Shown: positions 53,435 through 62,020 of the stretch, in pieces
Position numbering within the stretch: the first letter of the stretch is position 1
Layout: every line of letters begins with the position of its first letter
NCBI GenBank assembly: GCA_905234765.1
Contig: CAJOIF010000003.1
Coordinates: 1-64,000 of the forward strand
Length of the DNA stretch: 64,000 nucleotides
DNA from: an uncultured Bacteroidales bacterium
GTDB taxonomy: Bacteria; Bacteroidota; Bacteroidia; Bacteroidales; F082
Direction of reading: 5' to 3'
The notes under the pieces: model-generated
The model's database searches: none
What the model was told of the DNA's origin: nothing
What the model saw: the letters and a program-made list of their open reading frames with translations, nothing else
Program-made: the position numbers and the translations under genes

Positions 53435-53752
53435 ATGAAACGGCCGTTATTACCGAAACATGAACGGATGATGCGCACGCTGGGCGAGAACCTGCATTTG
53501 GCGCGTTTGCGCCGTGACTTGTCGTCAGAACAGGTGGCGGAGCGCGCCGGCATATCACGCAACACTTTAATAAAGATTGAACGCGGCGACGAAGGTGTAG
53601 CCATAGGAATGTATTTCCGCGTACTCATCGTGCTCGGCCTTCAGGACGATTTACTCCTTATCGCCCGCGATGATGTACTTGGGCGCAAGCTGCAAGATGC
53701 TGGGCTGACCACGCCGCGCCGCAGCACTAAACGGCCACCCCTAAACGAGTAA
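53435..53752 (+). CDS. hipB: HipB-like antitoxin, XRE-type HTH regulator
   Basis: The ATG at 53435 gives 105 residues starting MKRPLLPKHERMMRTLGENL. A TTG start at 53414 falls inside the promoter palindrome and is rejected. The HTH_XRE domain covers about 18-70: LHLARLRRDLSSEQVAERAG, ISRNTLIKIERGDEGVAIGM and YFRVLIVLGLQDDLL. The C-terminus is basic (TPRRSTKRPPL). In HipBA modules it binds its own operator and neutralises the HipA kinase. It is followed by hipA after 4 bp. Confidence 0.93.
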   Translation: MKRPLLPKHERMMRTLGENLHLARLRRDLSSEQVAERAGISRNTLIKIERGDEGVAIGMYFRVLIVLGLQDDLLLIARDDVLGRKLQDAGLTTPRRSTKRPPLNE

Positions 53753-53756
53753 TGCC

Positions 53757-54995
53757 ATGGAAAAAAGAATCTACATCTATTTCGATGATGTCCATACGGC
53801 AGAACCCGTTTTGATGGGTTTGCTCACCGCCCAACAAGTGCGTGGCCATGGGGTGTTTTCATTTGAGTTTGACGAAGGTTGGCTTCGCAACAGTCTTTGT
53901 CATCTGCTCGACCCTGATTTACAGTTTTTTGAGGGTCGGCAGTATCTTCCCGAACCGAAAAGCAACTTTGGCCTATTCCTCGACTCGTCGCCTGACCGTT
54001 GGGGGCGCGTCTTGCTTGACCGTCGCGAAAGTCAACGCGCCAAGGCGGAGCAACGCCCACGACAGAACCTTCAAGAAAGCGATTACCTGCTCGGTGTATT
54101 TGACGAAAGCCGCATGGGAGCATTGCGCATGAAACTATCGCCCGATGGTGACTTCCTCGACAACGACCCCAATTACAGCACACCGCCTTTTGCTTCCTTG
54201 CGTGATTTGGAAAATGCTGCATGGCAGTTGGAGCAAGACGACAATCCTGATGTCAACCGTTGGTTACAAATGCTGCTCGCGCCTGGCTCTTCATTAGGTG
54301 GCGCACGGCCCAAGGCCAATGTTAAAGACGCAAACGGACATCTTTGGATTGCCAAATTTCCCAGCCGCCACGACCGCAAAAACGTGGGCGCATGGGAAGC
54401 TGTCACCATGCTTATGGCCAAGCAATGCCACATCGAAGTTGCTCCTTTCAAGGCCCGAACATTGGCCAATACACACGCCACCTTCCTCACACGCCGTTTC
54501 GACCGCGACGACTACGGCAAACGCATCCATTTCACCTCAGCAATGACCATGCTCGGTTACACTGATGGTGACACATCGGGATGTAGTTATTTGGAACTTA
54601 TTGAGTGGATTAGCCGCAATTGCTGTCGTGTGGAAGAAAACCTCGTCCAAATGTGGCGGCGCATTGTCTTCAACATTGCCATTTCCAACTGCGACGACCA
54701 CCTGCGCAACCACGGTTTTCTGCTCACACCCCACGGCTGGTCACTCTCCCCTGCCTATGACCTAAATCCACAGGAATACGGCGAAGGTCTGAGCCTGAAC
54801 ATCAACGAGCATGACAATGCGCTTGATTACCGTCTTGCCCTTGAGATTGCACCTTATGCCGGTATTTCAAAAACCGTTGCCGAGCAAATCATCCAGCACA
54901 CCAAAGAGGTGGTGGCCCAATGGCGCAGTTTGGCATCGGCACATCACATCTCACGCGAAGAGCAAGAAATGATGGCTTGGGCTTTCCATGCTTAA
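53757..54995 (+). CDS. hipA: HipA-like serine/threonine kinase toxin
   Basis: HipA-type toxins are kinases; E. coli HipA phosphorylates glutamyl-tRNA synthetase, stopping growth and giving tolerance. The 412-residue protein has the N-subdomain 1 (EPVLMGLLTAQQVRGHGVFS), a P-loop-like SSLGGARPKANV, the nucleotide-binding Lys in WIAKFPS, the catalytic ISNCDDHLRNHGF (Asp313) and the metal-binding Asp335 in SPAYDLNP. All key residues are intact, so the kinase should be active. The target is unknown. It forms a two-gene module with hipB. Confidence 0.95.
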   Translation: MEKRIYIYFDDVHTAEPVLMGLLTAQQVRGHGVFSFEFDEGWLRNSLCHLLDPDLQFFEGRQYLPEPKSNFGLFLDSSPDRWGRVLLDRRESQRAKAEQRPRQNLQESDYLLGVFDESRMGALRMKLSPDGDFLDNDPNYSTPPFASLRDLENAAWQLEQDDNPDVNRWLQMLLAPGSSLGGARPKANVKDANGHLWIAKFPSRHDRKNVGAWEAVTMLMAKQCHIEVAPFKARTLANTHATFLTRRFDRDDYGKRIHFTSAMTMLGYTDGDTSGCSYLELIEWISRNCCRVEENLVQMWRRIVFNIAISNCDDHLRNHGFLLTPHGWSLSPAYDLNPQEYGEGLSLNINEHDNALDYRLALEIAPYAGISKTVAEQIIQHTKEVVAQWRSLASAHHISREEQEMMAWAFHA

Positions 54996-55032
54996 AAAAG
55001 CCGCCCATCCAGACCTCCAGCGCGTCAAATCT

Positions 55033-57234
55033 CTATTCCTTCACCATCACCTGCTCTGCATGGCTTCTGCCTTCGGCATCGGTCATGCGCAGCATATAAA
55101 CGCCTTCTGGCAAATCTGCCACGCTGATTTCATTACTGCCCTGCACAGTCTTCACCAACTGCCCAAAGGCATTGTATACCTGCATTTTGGTGACAACCAG
55201 ACCCTCGACTCTCACCAAATCCTTAGCGGGATTAGGGAATATCCTAACCGACACTCCCTTATTTTCGTCAACGTCAAACCACGTGGCATTAATGTCTATA
55301 CGATATACCGAGTCGCAGTCATGATGGGTTTCGGCAATCAGCGTGCCCTGACCTATGTTGGTCACCCATAGTTCGCAACGGTAACGGTTGTCACTTGGAT
55401 CCACTACCCAACTTGGATTGGTACAGCTCCATTCAAGCGTGTTTGGCGCTATATTTAATGAATCGGGCACATAATACATATAGACGCCTGCCACAATATT
55501 GGTTGCTGCGACCACCTGGGTCTGTCCGTGCAGAAGTCCTTGATAGCCTTGGCCTAAAGTAAGGTCGAGTCTGACGATGCTGTCGCAACCATGTGCGCCT
55601 TGACCTAGATACTCATACACGCCCGATTCAAAATAATGTTGTCCGTCCCAAACGAACTCACCGCATGCCTTCACCACGGTGTCGAATACATAATCATAAG
55701 ACAAAACGAGATTCAGGATGAACGTGCTGTCACAACCAACAGGATTAGAGACAAATTCCTCATAATTGCCGCTTTCGGTATAAGTCTGGCCGCGCCAAGT
55801 GTAACTGTTGCATGTCTCAATAGTTTCTTCGCTACTGAAGAACCCATCCATGACGAGATGCAACACCAACAGGCTATCGCAGCCATCGCTGTTTTGCAAC
55901 AAATGCTCATATACACCAGGCTCCGAATAAGTCACTCCGTACCAAGGGTATGCATCGCAGGTCGTGACTTCAAGATGTGTGGTGTCGGCATGGCTGACGG
56001 TGAGATGCAGTGTCACGATGCTGTCGCAACCGTAACTCGACTCCAAGGTATCGATGTAAATTCCTGTTTCAGTAAACTGCATTCCATGCCATTCAAATGG
56101 TTCGTTTGTGCAAGCAAAAACTGTTTCGGAACCATGTTCAATCCGCACTTCAATCACCTTGGACAGATAAAGCGAATCCTGGGTACGATGCGGATTGTAC
56201 AAGACATTCTTCACTTCGTATACGCCTTCTTGGGTATAGGCGTGTTGCACGTTCCTGCCCATGGCAGAGGTGCCGTCGCCGAAATACCATTTCACATTGT
56301 CATAGTTCCAAGTCGTTTCCACATCGAAATCGATGCTATGGTTGACACAAAAACAATAATCGTTTGGTATCGCCATATAATTCATTCCATCCATAAACAT
56401 GGTGTATGAAATGGGAGAAGTAAAACTATTGGCTTCAAGGACCACCCCTGAATCAACCATATTATCGCTCGAATCACAAATGCCCATCTTGATGTGGTAT
56501 TCTGTCATCGGAACCACCTTGAAGCTGACCGTCAACACCGTCGTAAAACCATCATACTGAATCGTCTGCCCATCCGTATTGTCCACATAATACTCGGAAT
56601 TGGTATGGTCATGCACATTATTGATAGACACCGCCATGTCGGTGCCGGGAATCAAAGCCACATTGGTATTCGAATAGTTACCGCCATTAGGATTCTGTCC
56701 AGTAACAAAGAAACCAAAAACATCATTGAATTCACTGCCAACCCATTCTGGATATTCTTCAGAACCAAACACATAGTTAAACGAGACGATACTATCCCAA
56801 GGAACAAAATCAAAAGCTAAAACCGCCACGTCAAAAATATCATTTCCAACCAAATCAAACAAACTTTCGTCATAAAAACTGCTACAATTTGTCTCTTCAG
56901 AGGCATCATCGGAATCATTTGGACCTATGGCGACTCTGACATGTCCAGTTGTAAAGATCAGTCCCCTTTCAATCCCTATGTTGGTCGGAGTTGCCCCCGT
57001 CTCGAACACTCCAATGTTGTCGCATTCGAGGTCGTCCGAAAAACCGTTAAACTCGACGTTCGATATCGAAATGCCGCCACTCATCAGCACATTCCTTACC
57101 AAAGAATCCGCATTCCAACCTGGAATCTCACCAACAGGAGTAACAATCAGTTGTGCTTCCAATTTCGAAACGCCCGTCACACACAACACGAGGGCCAACA
57201 ATACACTTTTGAACAACACATATTTATGTTTCAT
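55033..57234 (-). CDS. Secreted choice-of-anchor L / PKD protein with CDS repeats, T9SS cargo
   Basis: From the ATG at 57234 the protein has 733 residues with signal peptide MKHKYVLFKSVLLALVLCV. A choice-of-anchor L domain (about 30-260) contains GSEEYPEWVGSEFNDVFGFF. A PKD-like domain follows (VKWYFGDGTSAMGRNVQHAY). Four repeats of about 43 residues come next, each with C..Y.W.G..Y...G.Y and ending in GCDS plus a beta strand (GCDSIVTLHLTV, GCDSLLVLHLVM, GCDSTFILNLVL, GCDSIVRLDLTL). The T9SS tail is IFPNPAKDLVRVEGLVVTKM. Likely a surface adhesin or glycan-binding protein. A start at 57279 is closer to the promoter and cannot be excluded. Confidence 0.88.
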   Translation of the reverse strand: MKHKYVLFKSVLLALVLCVTGVSKLEAQLIVTPVGEIPGWNADSLVRNVLMSGGISISNVEFNGFSDDLECDNIGVFETGATPTNIGIERGLIFTTGHVRVAIGPNDSDDASEETNCSSFYDESLFDLVGNDIFDVAVLAFDFVPWDSIVSFNYVFGSEEYPEWVGSEFNDVFGFFVTGQNPNGGNYSNTNVALIPGTDMAVSINNVHDHTNSEYYVDNTDGQTIQYDGFTTVLTVSFKVVPMTEYHIKMGICDSSDNMVDSGVVLEANSFTSPISYTMFMDGMNYMAIPNDYCFCVNHSIDFDVETTWNYDNVKWYFGDGTSAMGRNVQHAYTQEGVYEVKNVLYNPHRTQDSLYLSKVIEVRIEHGSETVFACTNEPFEWHGMQFTETGIYIDTLESSYGCDSIVTLHLTVSHADTTHLEVTTCDAYPWYGVTYSEPGVYEHLLQNSDGCDSLLVLHLVMDGFFSSEETIETCNSYTWRGQTYTESGNYEEFVSNPVGCDSTFILNLVLSYDYVFDTVVKACGEFVWDGQHYFESGVYEYLGQGAHGCDSIVRLDLTLGQGYQGLLHGQTQVVAATNIVAGVYMYYVPDSLNIAPNTLEWSCTNPSWVVDPSDNRYRCELWVTNIGQGTLIAETHHDCDSVYRIDINATWFDVDENKGVSVRIFPNPAKDLVRVEGLVVTKMQVYNAFGQLVKTVQGSNEISVADLPEGVYMLRMTDAEGRSHAEQVMVKE

Positions 57235-57295
57235 CTCTCTTTGTTTTGAGTCCAGCAGCCACAATAGCCACTTGAACATGTTTTTTTTACGGCTT

Positions 57296-57303
57296 CAAAA
57301 ATA
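57296..57303 (-). promoter_or_regulatory. Promoter of the choice-of-anchor L protein, -7 box
   Basis: TATTTTTG on the minus strand, 61 bases before the preferred ATG (57234) and 16 before the alternative (57279). Confidence 0.6.
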
Positions 57304-57353
57304 GTGAAAATTTGTGAAAAACAAGCAGTTTTGAAAAAAATCTCAATTCGACC

Positions 57354-58265
57354 TCAGAACTTCACATAATACTCCAGCAAAGGATTCACCTCGCCGTCGT
57401 CTTGAATGAGGGTCTTCAGTTGGTCCCAATTCTTAATCATGCCACGTTTCTCGCGCTGGTTGAAGATACGCTTCACCTGCTCGTAACTAAGATAAGGATG
57501 ATGCACCAAGGTCTTGAAATCAGCACGGTTAACGTCAATTTTGCGCATTTCGGCCTCACCTATTTTTATATAAGGTTGTATCGTAGCATAACGTGTTTCA
57601 TCCATGCCTTTCACATCACGAAGCTGCTCCGTTTCGACGAAACCACCCAACTTGTCGCGAAATTCAAGAATGCGCGAGGCCATGTAACCACCTATCTGCG
57701 GCAGTTCCACCAAAGTAGTCGAATCCACTGTATTAAGATCGACGATGGGGATGGCTTTTTTCACGACAGGTGTAGACTCCTCCCCCGTTCTCTCCTCTTG
57801 TTTCTTTGTTGATGATTTGCTTGCGCCTCGCGACACCTCCGGCAGCACAATGAAAGACTCCAGTTGGGCGAAGTCCTCCTCGCTGATGGTGTATAATTTG
57901 GAAATGTCATTTTTCGAATAGAACTTGCCACCTTTGGCCTTGTAGTTCATGATATTGCGAACTTGACGGTCGGTGAGACCCATTTGCTTCCATTCGTCTT
58001 CCGAAATCGTATTGGGATTAAAGGGAAAAGGATGCAGTTCGGTCGTTTCTTGGGCTTTATCAGTTTGTTGTTGCTGTTGGGCTTCAATGGCTGCCTGACG
58101 CAAGGTCAACAAAGAATCCAGATTGTGCAAAGAGGCCTCGTCCAGCGACTTGCGCGCAGGACGAAACAGACAGGCCAAAATCAGGATGAGGATGGCAGCC
58201 AGTATCGTGACGATGGCGACACGCTCGCCTTTGCTGAAAGTCAACCACTTGCGCAACAATTCCAT
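57354..58265 (-). CDS. Helix-hairpin-helix (ComEA-like) membrane-anchored protein
   Basis: The 303-residue protein has one N-terminal membrane helix (VAIVTILAAILILILACLF, about 18-36), a Gln-rich linker, then three helix-hairpin-helix units: MGLTDRQVRNIMNYKAKGGK (about 95-115), LPQIGGYMASRILEFRDKLG (about 183-202) and LVHHPYLSYEQVKRIFNQRE (about 253-272). HHH units bind DNA backbones. ComEA-like proteins act in DNA uptake, but this three-unit Bacteroidota type has no proven role. It starts 2 bp after the transporter gene. Confidence 0.9.
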   Translation of the reverse strand: MELLRKWLTFSKGERVAIVTILAAILILILACLFRPARKSLDEASLHNLDSLLTLRQAAIEAQQQQQTDKAQETTELHPFPFNPNTISEDEWKQMGLTDRQVRNIMNYKAKGGKFYSKNDISKLYTISEEDFAQLESFIVLPEVSRGASKSSTKKQEERTGEESTPVVKKAIPIVDLNTVDSTTLVELPQIGGYMASRILEFRDKLGGFVETEQLRDVKGMDETRYATIQPYIKIGEAEMRKIDVNRADFKTLVHHPYLSYEQVKRIFNQREKRGMIKNWDQLKTLIQDDGEVNPLLEYYVKF

Positions 58266-58267
58266 GG

Positions 58268-59620
58268 TTATTTAATTAACCCGCTGACAAACACAATCGC
58301 GATGGCAACAGGAGCCAAATATCTTATTATGAAGAAGATGATCTTTTTCAGCGAGGCCTTTATCTTACCCTCATTGGTCACTTCCTCGAAGAATTTCTGT
58401 TTACCGAGATACCAGCCCACGAAGATGACGATCAGCACACCGCCGATGGGCAACAGGATATTGGACGAGACGAAGTCCATCAGGTCAAAGACAGGACGTC
58501 CACCGATGGCAAACGGTGTTCCGCTCATCAAGCTCAGAGAGGCAAAAGCACCCAACAACATCGTGCCCACACAAGCCACAACCGTAGCCCATTGGCGTTT
58601 CAGATGGATTTCTTCTGATAGATATGCCACCAATACCTCCAACAATGAAATGGTCGAAGTGAGAGCGGCGATGGCAAGCAACACAAAGAAAATGAGGCAG
58701 AACCAATAACCGCCAGCCATTTGGTTGAAAAGCATGGGCAAAGTATTGAACACCAACCCCATACCCGCTTCGGGCTTCACCCCGAACGAGAACGCTGCCG
58801 GAAAAATGACAAGTCCAGCAAGCAGGGCAATCGCAGTATCGGCTAACACTACCGAGAAGGCCGTGCTGGTCAGGTTGTCGCTTTTCTTGACGTAGGAACC
58901 ATATGTGATAAGCACGCCCATGCCGAGGCTCAACGAGAAGAAGCCTTGTCCCAACGCGCTGATGAGTACCTTACCCGTAATCTTCGAGAAATCAGGCTTG
59001 AATAGGAAAGCCAGACCTTCTTTCGCGCCAGGCAAAGTCATGGAACGGATCCCGAGGACGATAAGGATAACCAACAGCAAGGGCATCAGGATTTTGGCAT
59101 ATTTCTCGATGCCGTTCTGTACGCCTTTGAAGACCACGAAACCCGTCAGGAAGATGAAGATGCCCTGCCACATCACGTTGCGCCAGCCCATGTCGTGGAA
59201 AGCGGTGAACTCCTGCTCAATAGTGGCCAAGTCCTTACCTTGGAACGAGTTGGTCACCGACTTGACGATGTATTCCAACGTCCAGCCCGACACCGTGGAG
59301 TAGAAGGCAAAGATGAGGAATCCGCAAAGCACGCCCATATAACCCACGATAGGCCAAGCCGTCTTTGGAGCCAGTTTTTTGAACGCCCCCACCGAATTGC
59401 TCTGCGAGCGACGACCGATAACCAACTCCGAAAGCATCACGGGGATGCCCAAAAAGATCACGACAGCCAGATACACCAACAGGAATGCCGCACCGCCGTT
59501 GTTGCCCACCTCACATGGGAAGCGGTAGATATTGCCCAATCCGATGGCCGAGCCCGCAGCAGCGGCGATGATGCCGATTTTCGAGCCGAAGCCATCGCGT
59601 TTTTTCTTTTCTTCTGCCAT
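58268..59620 (-). CDS. Sodium-dependent transporter (NSS/SNF family)
   Basis: The ATG at 59620 gives 450 residues starting MAEEKKKRDGFGSKIGIIAA. The first helix contains the sodium- and substrate-site signature GSAIGLGNIYRFPCEVGNNG, then about ten further helices, including SQSNSVGAFKKLAP in the first loop. These carriers import amino acids or related amines with Na+. Substrate cannot be told from sequence. Codons upstream of 59620 in frame belong to a REP-like element, so the longer start at 59695 is rejected. Confidence 0.94.
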   Translation of the reverse strand: MAEEKKKRDGFGSKIGIIAAAAGSAIGLGNIYRFPCEVGNNGGAAFLLVYLAVVIFLGIPVMLSELVIGRRSQSNSVGAFKKLAPKTAWPIVGYMGVLCGFLIFAFYSTVSGWTLEYIVKSVTNSFQGKDLATIEQEFTAFHDMGWRNVMWQGIFIFLTGFVVFKGVQNGIEKYAKILMPLLLVILIVLGIRSMTLPGAKEGLAFLFKPDFSKITGKVLISALGQGFFSLSLGMGVLITYGSYVKKSDNLTSTAFSVVLADTAIALLAGLVIFPAAFSFGVKPEAGMGLVFNTLPMLFNQMAGGYWFCLIFFVLLAIAALTSTISLLEVLVAYLSEEIHLKRQWATVVACVGTMLLGAFASLSLMSGTPFAIGGRPVFDLMDFVSSNILLPIGGVLIVIFVGWYLGKQKFFEEVTNEGKIKASLKKIIFFIIRYLAPVAIAIVFVSGLIK

Positions 59621-59640
59621 ATTGTTTCCATTATTCGGGC

Positions 59641-59690
59641 CCTTCGACAGGCTCAGGGACCCTTGGCGGTCGTTGAGCTTGTCGAAACGC
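59641..59690. repeat. REP-like imperfect palindrome
   Basis: TTCGACAGGCTCAGGGACC (59643-59661) and GGTCGTTGAGCTTGTCGAA (59668-59686) are imperfect inverted copies separated by six bases. Elements with GACAAGCTCAACGACC-type arms recur in intergenic DNA of many bacteria, including Bacteroidota. It lies between upp and the transporter and could act as a terminator or mRNA stabiliser. Confidence 0.7.
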
Positions 59691-59700
59691 CGCACTGAAT

Positions 59701-60357
59701 TTATCGTTTTTCTCCGTATGCCAAATCACCCACATCGCCGATGCCCGGAACGACATAGGCGCGGGCCGTCAGTTCCTCATCGATGCTGCCCACCCAGATG
59801 GTCACAGGAAGCCTTGACATGGTGCGCTGCACATAATCCAAGCCATCTTGCGAAGCCACCGCCACAGCGATATGAATCTCCTTCGGCACCATGTCCTCCA
59901 TCAGGCCGTTGAGAGTCTTCACGATGGACTCACCCGTAGCCAACAGTGGGTCGCAGAGAATCAGTATGCGATCTTCGATATCAGGCGAGGAGAAATACTC
60001 CACACGAATCTCTGAGTCTTCGTTCTTGTCGTATTTGCGGTAGGCTGCAACAAAGGCGCTGTCGGCCTGGTCGAACATGCTGAGCATCCCGTTGTGGAAA
60101 GGTAAGCCCGCACGAAGGATAGTGGCAATGACCGGCTGCTCATGCATCGTCCGAATCTGCTTGATGCCCAACGGTGTAGTCACCTCTTCATCATCGTACT
60201 CGAAGGATTTGCTGATTTCATATGCCATCACTTCGCCAATGCGTTCAAGATTACGGCGGAAGCGCATACGGTCTTGCTGGATGACGGCATCGCGAAGTTC
60301 AGCCATGTATTGGTTGAAGACGCTGTCGGTTTTTTCTAGGTCGTGGATTTCTATCAT
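59701..60357 (-). CDS. upp: Uracil phosphoribosyltransferase
   Basis: Upp salvages uracil to UMP using PRPP. The 218-residue protein shows RAGLPFHNGMLSMF (substrate region, about 80-93), the PRPP loop ILCDPLLATGESIVKTLNGL (about 130-150), and the uracil-binding end YVVPGIGDVGDLAYGEK. The PRPP loop has GES where many Upp proteins have GGS. Length is typical. It is a single gene behind its own -7 box (60380-60387). Confidence 0.94.
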   Translation of the reverse strand: MIEIHDLEKTDSVFNQYMAELRDAVIQQDRMRFRRNLERIGEVMAYEISKSFEYDDEEVTTPLGIKQIRTMHEQPVIATILRAGLPFHNGMLSMFDQADSAFVAAYRKYDKNEDSEIRVEYFSSPDIEDRILILCDPLLATGESIVKTLNGLMEDMVPKEIHIAVAVASQDGLDYVQRTMSRLPVTIWVGSIDEELTARAYVVPGIGDVGDLAYGEKR

Positions 60358-60379
60358 AGTAGTGAAGTTTTGATTGCCA

Positions 60380-60387
60380 CAAAAATA
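60380..60387 (-). promoter_or_regulatory. upp promoter, -7 box
   Basis: TATTTTTG on the minus strand, 22 bases before the ATG at 60357. Confidence 0.65.
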
Positions 60388-60402
60388 GGAAAAAAACTTA
60401 CA

Positions 60403-60915
60403 CTACAAAAAATCATTCGGAATTTTCTCGACCAAGTCCTCAATATTAAAATTCTCCGATTTCACGGTAAGTTGGGCCTGTTCGTAATATGGCAGACGAG
60501 AAGCATAATGCCACCTGACGTATTCCATCAGCTCTGCTTCAGACTTACCACTAGCCAAAGGCCGTTTGTGTCTTGAATGGATGACACGGTCAACCGCCGC
60601 TTCGGGACTGATACGCATAAAGACCGTCAGGCCATGTCGGTTCATCCATTCCATATTGTCGAAATAGCAAGCGGTCCCGCCGCCTGTAGAAACAACGGTA
60701 TTATCCAGACTCTCTGTGTTCTTCAAAATCTCCGATTCCAGTTTTCGATATAACTGTTCGTCATACTTTTTGAAAAAATCATCCACCGAAATACGGTATT
60801 TCTCCTCAAAAAGTGCGTCGGTATCCACCACTTCCCAGCCCAACCTGTTGGCGATGCGGCGCGCCGCGGTGGTCTTGCCCGCACCCATATAACCGACGAG
60901 ATAAATCTTACCCAT
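60403..60915 (-). CDS. aroK: Shikimate kinase
   Basis: AroK phosphorylates shikimate on the route to chorismate. The 170-residue protein has Walker A in VGYMGAGKTTAARRIANRLG, the shikimate-binding Asp in VVDTDALFEEKY, STGGGTACYFDN and the lid region RHKRPLASGK. Size is normal. Its ATG overlaps the end of the radical SAM gene by 8 bp, so it is the last gene of the lipoprotein-rSAM-aroK transcript. The association is probably for convenience of expression. Confidence 0.96.
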   Translation of the reverse strand: MGKIYLVGYMGAGKTTAARRIANRLGWEVVDTDALFEEKYRISVDDFFKKYDEQLYRKLESEILKNTESLDNTVVSTGGGTACYFDNMEWMNRHGLTVFMRISPEAAVDRVIHSRHKRPLASGKSEAELMEYVRWHYASRLPYYEQAQLTVKSENFNIEDLVEKIPNDFL

Positions 60916-61981
60916 TAATCATATTGTATTGACACACTTGGAGCTTCCCTTCGCCATCACGGAGATGCATCCCATTGCCTTGACAATAACGCCACATCTT
61001 GCAATCAGCGCATTGGTCGGTCTTCATCCAACGGCGGTCGCGGTAGACTTGGAACTTGTTCTGCCACGCCTCCCAGAAACTGTCGCGATAGATATTGCCT
61101 TGGTGGTAGTCGCTGCGGATGCTGAGACAGCCCGAAATGGAGCCGTCGGCCAACACTGAGGCGATGTTGATGCCCGCGCTGCACGAATAGTAATGGTTGC
61201 GCACCTCGCCCTCGTATTTTCCGAGGAAGCCATCGCAACCGTAATCGGCGCGGATTTTCCCTTGCAAACGTGTCGCCTTGATGAACTCCATCATCTGCAC
61301 AAACTGCTCGTTGGAGAGCTTCAGATCGGGGTCGTTGGCGGCACGGCCAAAGGGAAACACGGTAAACAGACGCCAGCGACGGATGCCCAACGAAATCAGG
61401 AAATCACGAAACTGCGGCAGATACTTGATAGTACGTTGATTGACGCAAGTGATAACATCCCAAGTGAGATCAGGATGCTGTTTCAGACCTTCCACTGCCA
61501 CCAGTACGTTTTTGAAACTCTGAGAATTGCCGCGCATCCAGTTATGGTCTTCTTCAAAGCCGTCGAAACTCACCGCGATGCTTTTCAAGCCTGCACGAAC
61601 AAACTCATCCAGTTTTTCGGGGGTGAGCATCATGCCGTTAGTGACCATACCCCAGACGAAGCCGCGTTTTGAGATTTCGTCACCACATTGCGCCAGGTCG
61701 CGACGCATCATCGGTTCACCGCCCGTGGTGATGACCATCACCTTGCCTGGGTCCTGGTGAGCACGCACCTCATCAAGCACTTTGGCGAAATCCTCAAAAG
61801 GCATGTCGTCCTTATCGGAGAGCATTCGACAATCGGATCCGCAGTGGCGGCAGTTAAGGTTACAGCGTAGGGTGCATTCCCAAAACAACTGGTGCAGCTC
61901 GTGCTCTTCGATGCGACTTTGCAGCACCGCATGGTTGAGTTCGAGCATCACTTTTTTATAAAAGCCCAAGCGTTCACTCAT
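60908..61981 (-). CDS. Radical SAM/SPASM enzyme of the rSAM-lipoprotein type
   Basis: The 357-residue protein has the radical SAM cluster motif RCNLNCRHC (Cys40, Cys44, Cys47), then TTGGEPMMRRDL (the GGE motif) and AVSFDGFEEDHNWMRG. The SPASM C-terminal domain contains YYSCSAGINIASVLADGSIS, GCLSIRS, CADCKMWRYCQGNGMH and a last Cys, enough to bind two extra Fe-S clusters. SPASM enzymes usually modify peptides or proteins. I recall this family (TIGR04133, not searched) as encoded next to a lipoprotein, and one lies 39 bp upstream here. The likely substrate is that lipoprotein (inference). Confidence 0.92.
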   Translation of the reverse strand: MSERLGFYKKVMLELNHAVLQSRIEEHELHQLFWECTLRCNLNCRHCGSDCRMLSDKDDMPFEDFAKVLDEVRAHQDPGKVMVITTGGEPMMRRDLAQCGDEISKRGFVWGMVTNGMMLTPEKLDEFVRAGLKSIAVSFDGFEEDHNWMRGNSQSFKNVLVAVEGLKQHPDLTWDVITCVNQRTIKYLPQFRDFLISLGIRRWRLFTVFPFGRAANDPDLKLSNEQFVQMMEFIKATRLQGKIRADYGCDGFLGKYEGEVRNHYYSCSAGINIASVLADGSISGCLSIRSDYHQGNIYRDSFWEAWQNKFQVYRDRRWMKTDQCADCKMWRYCQGNGMHLRDGEGKLQVCQYNMING

Positions 61982-62020
61982 TAACGCAGTTTTTCAGACA
62001 ATTCTATTTCTGAAACGGAA

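Noticed and set aside
59621..59695. 25-codon extension of the sodium-dependent transporter
   Set aside because: The extension is translated REP-like repeat DNA.
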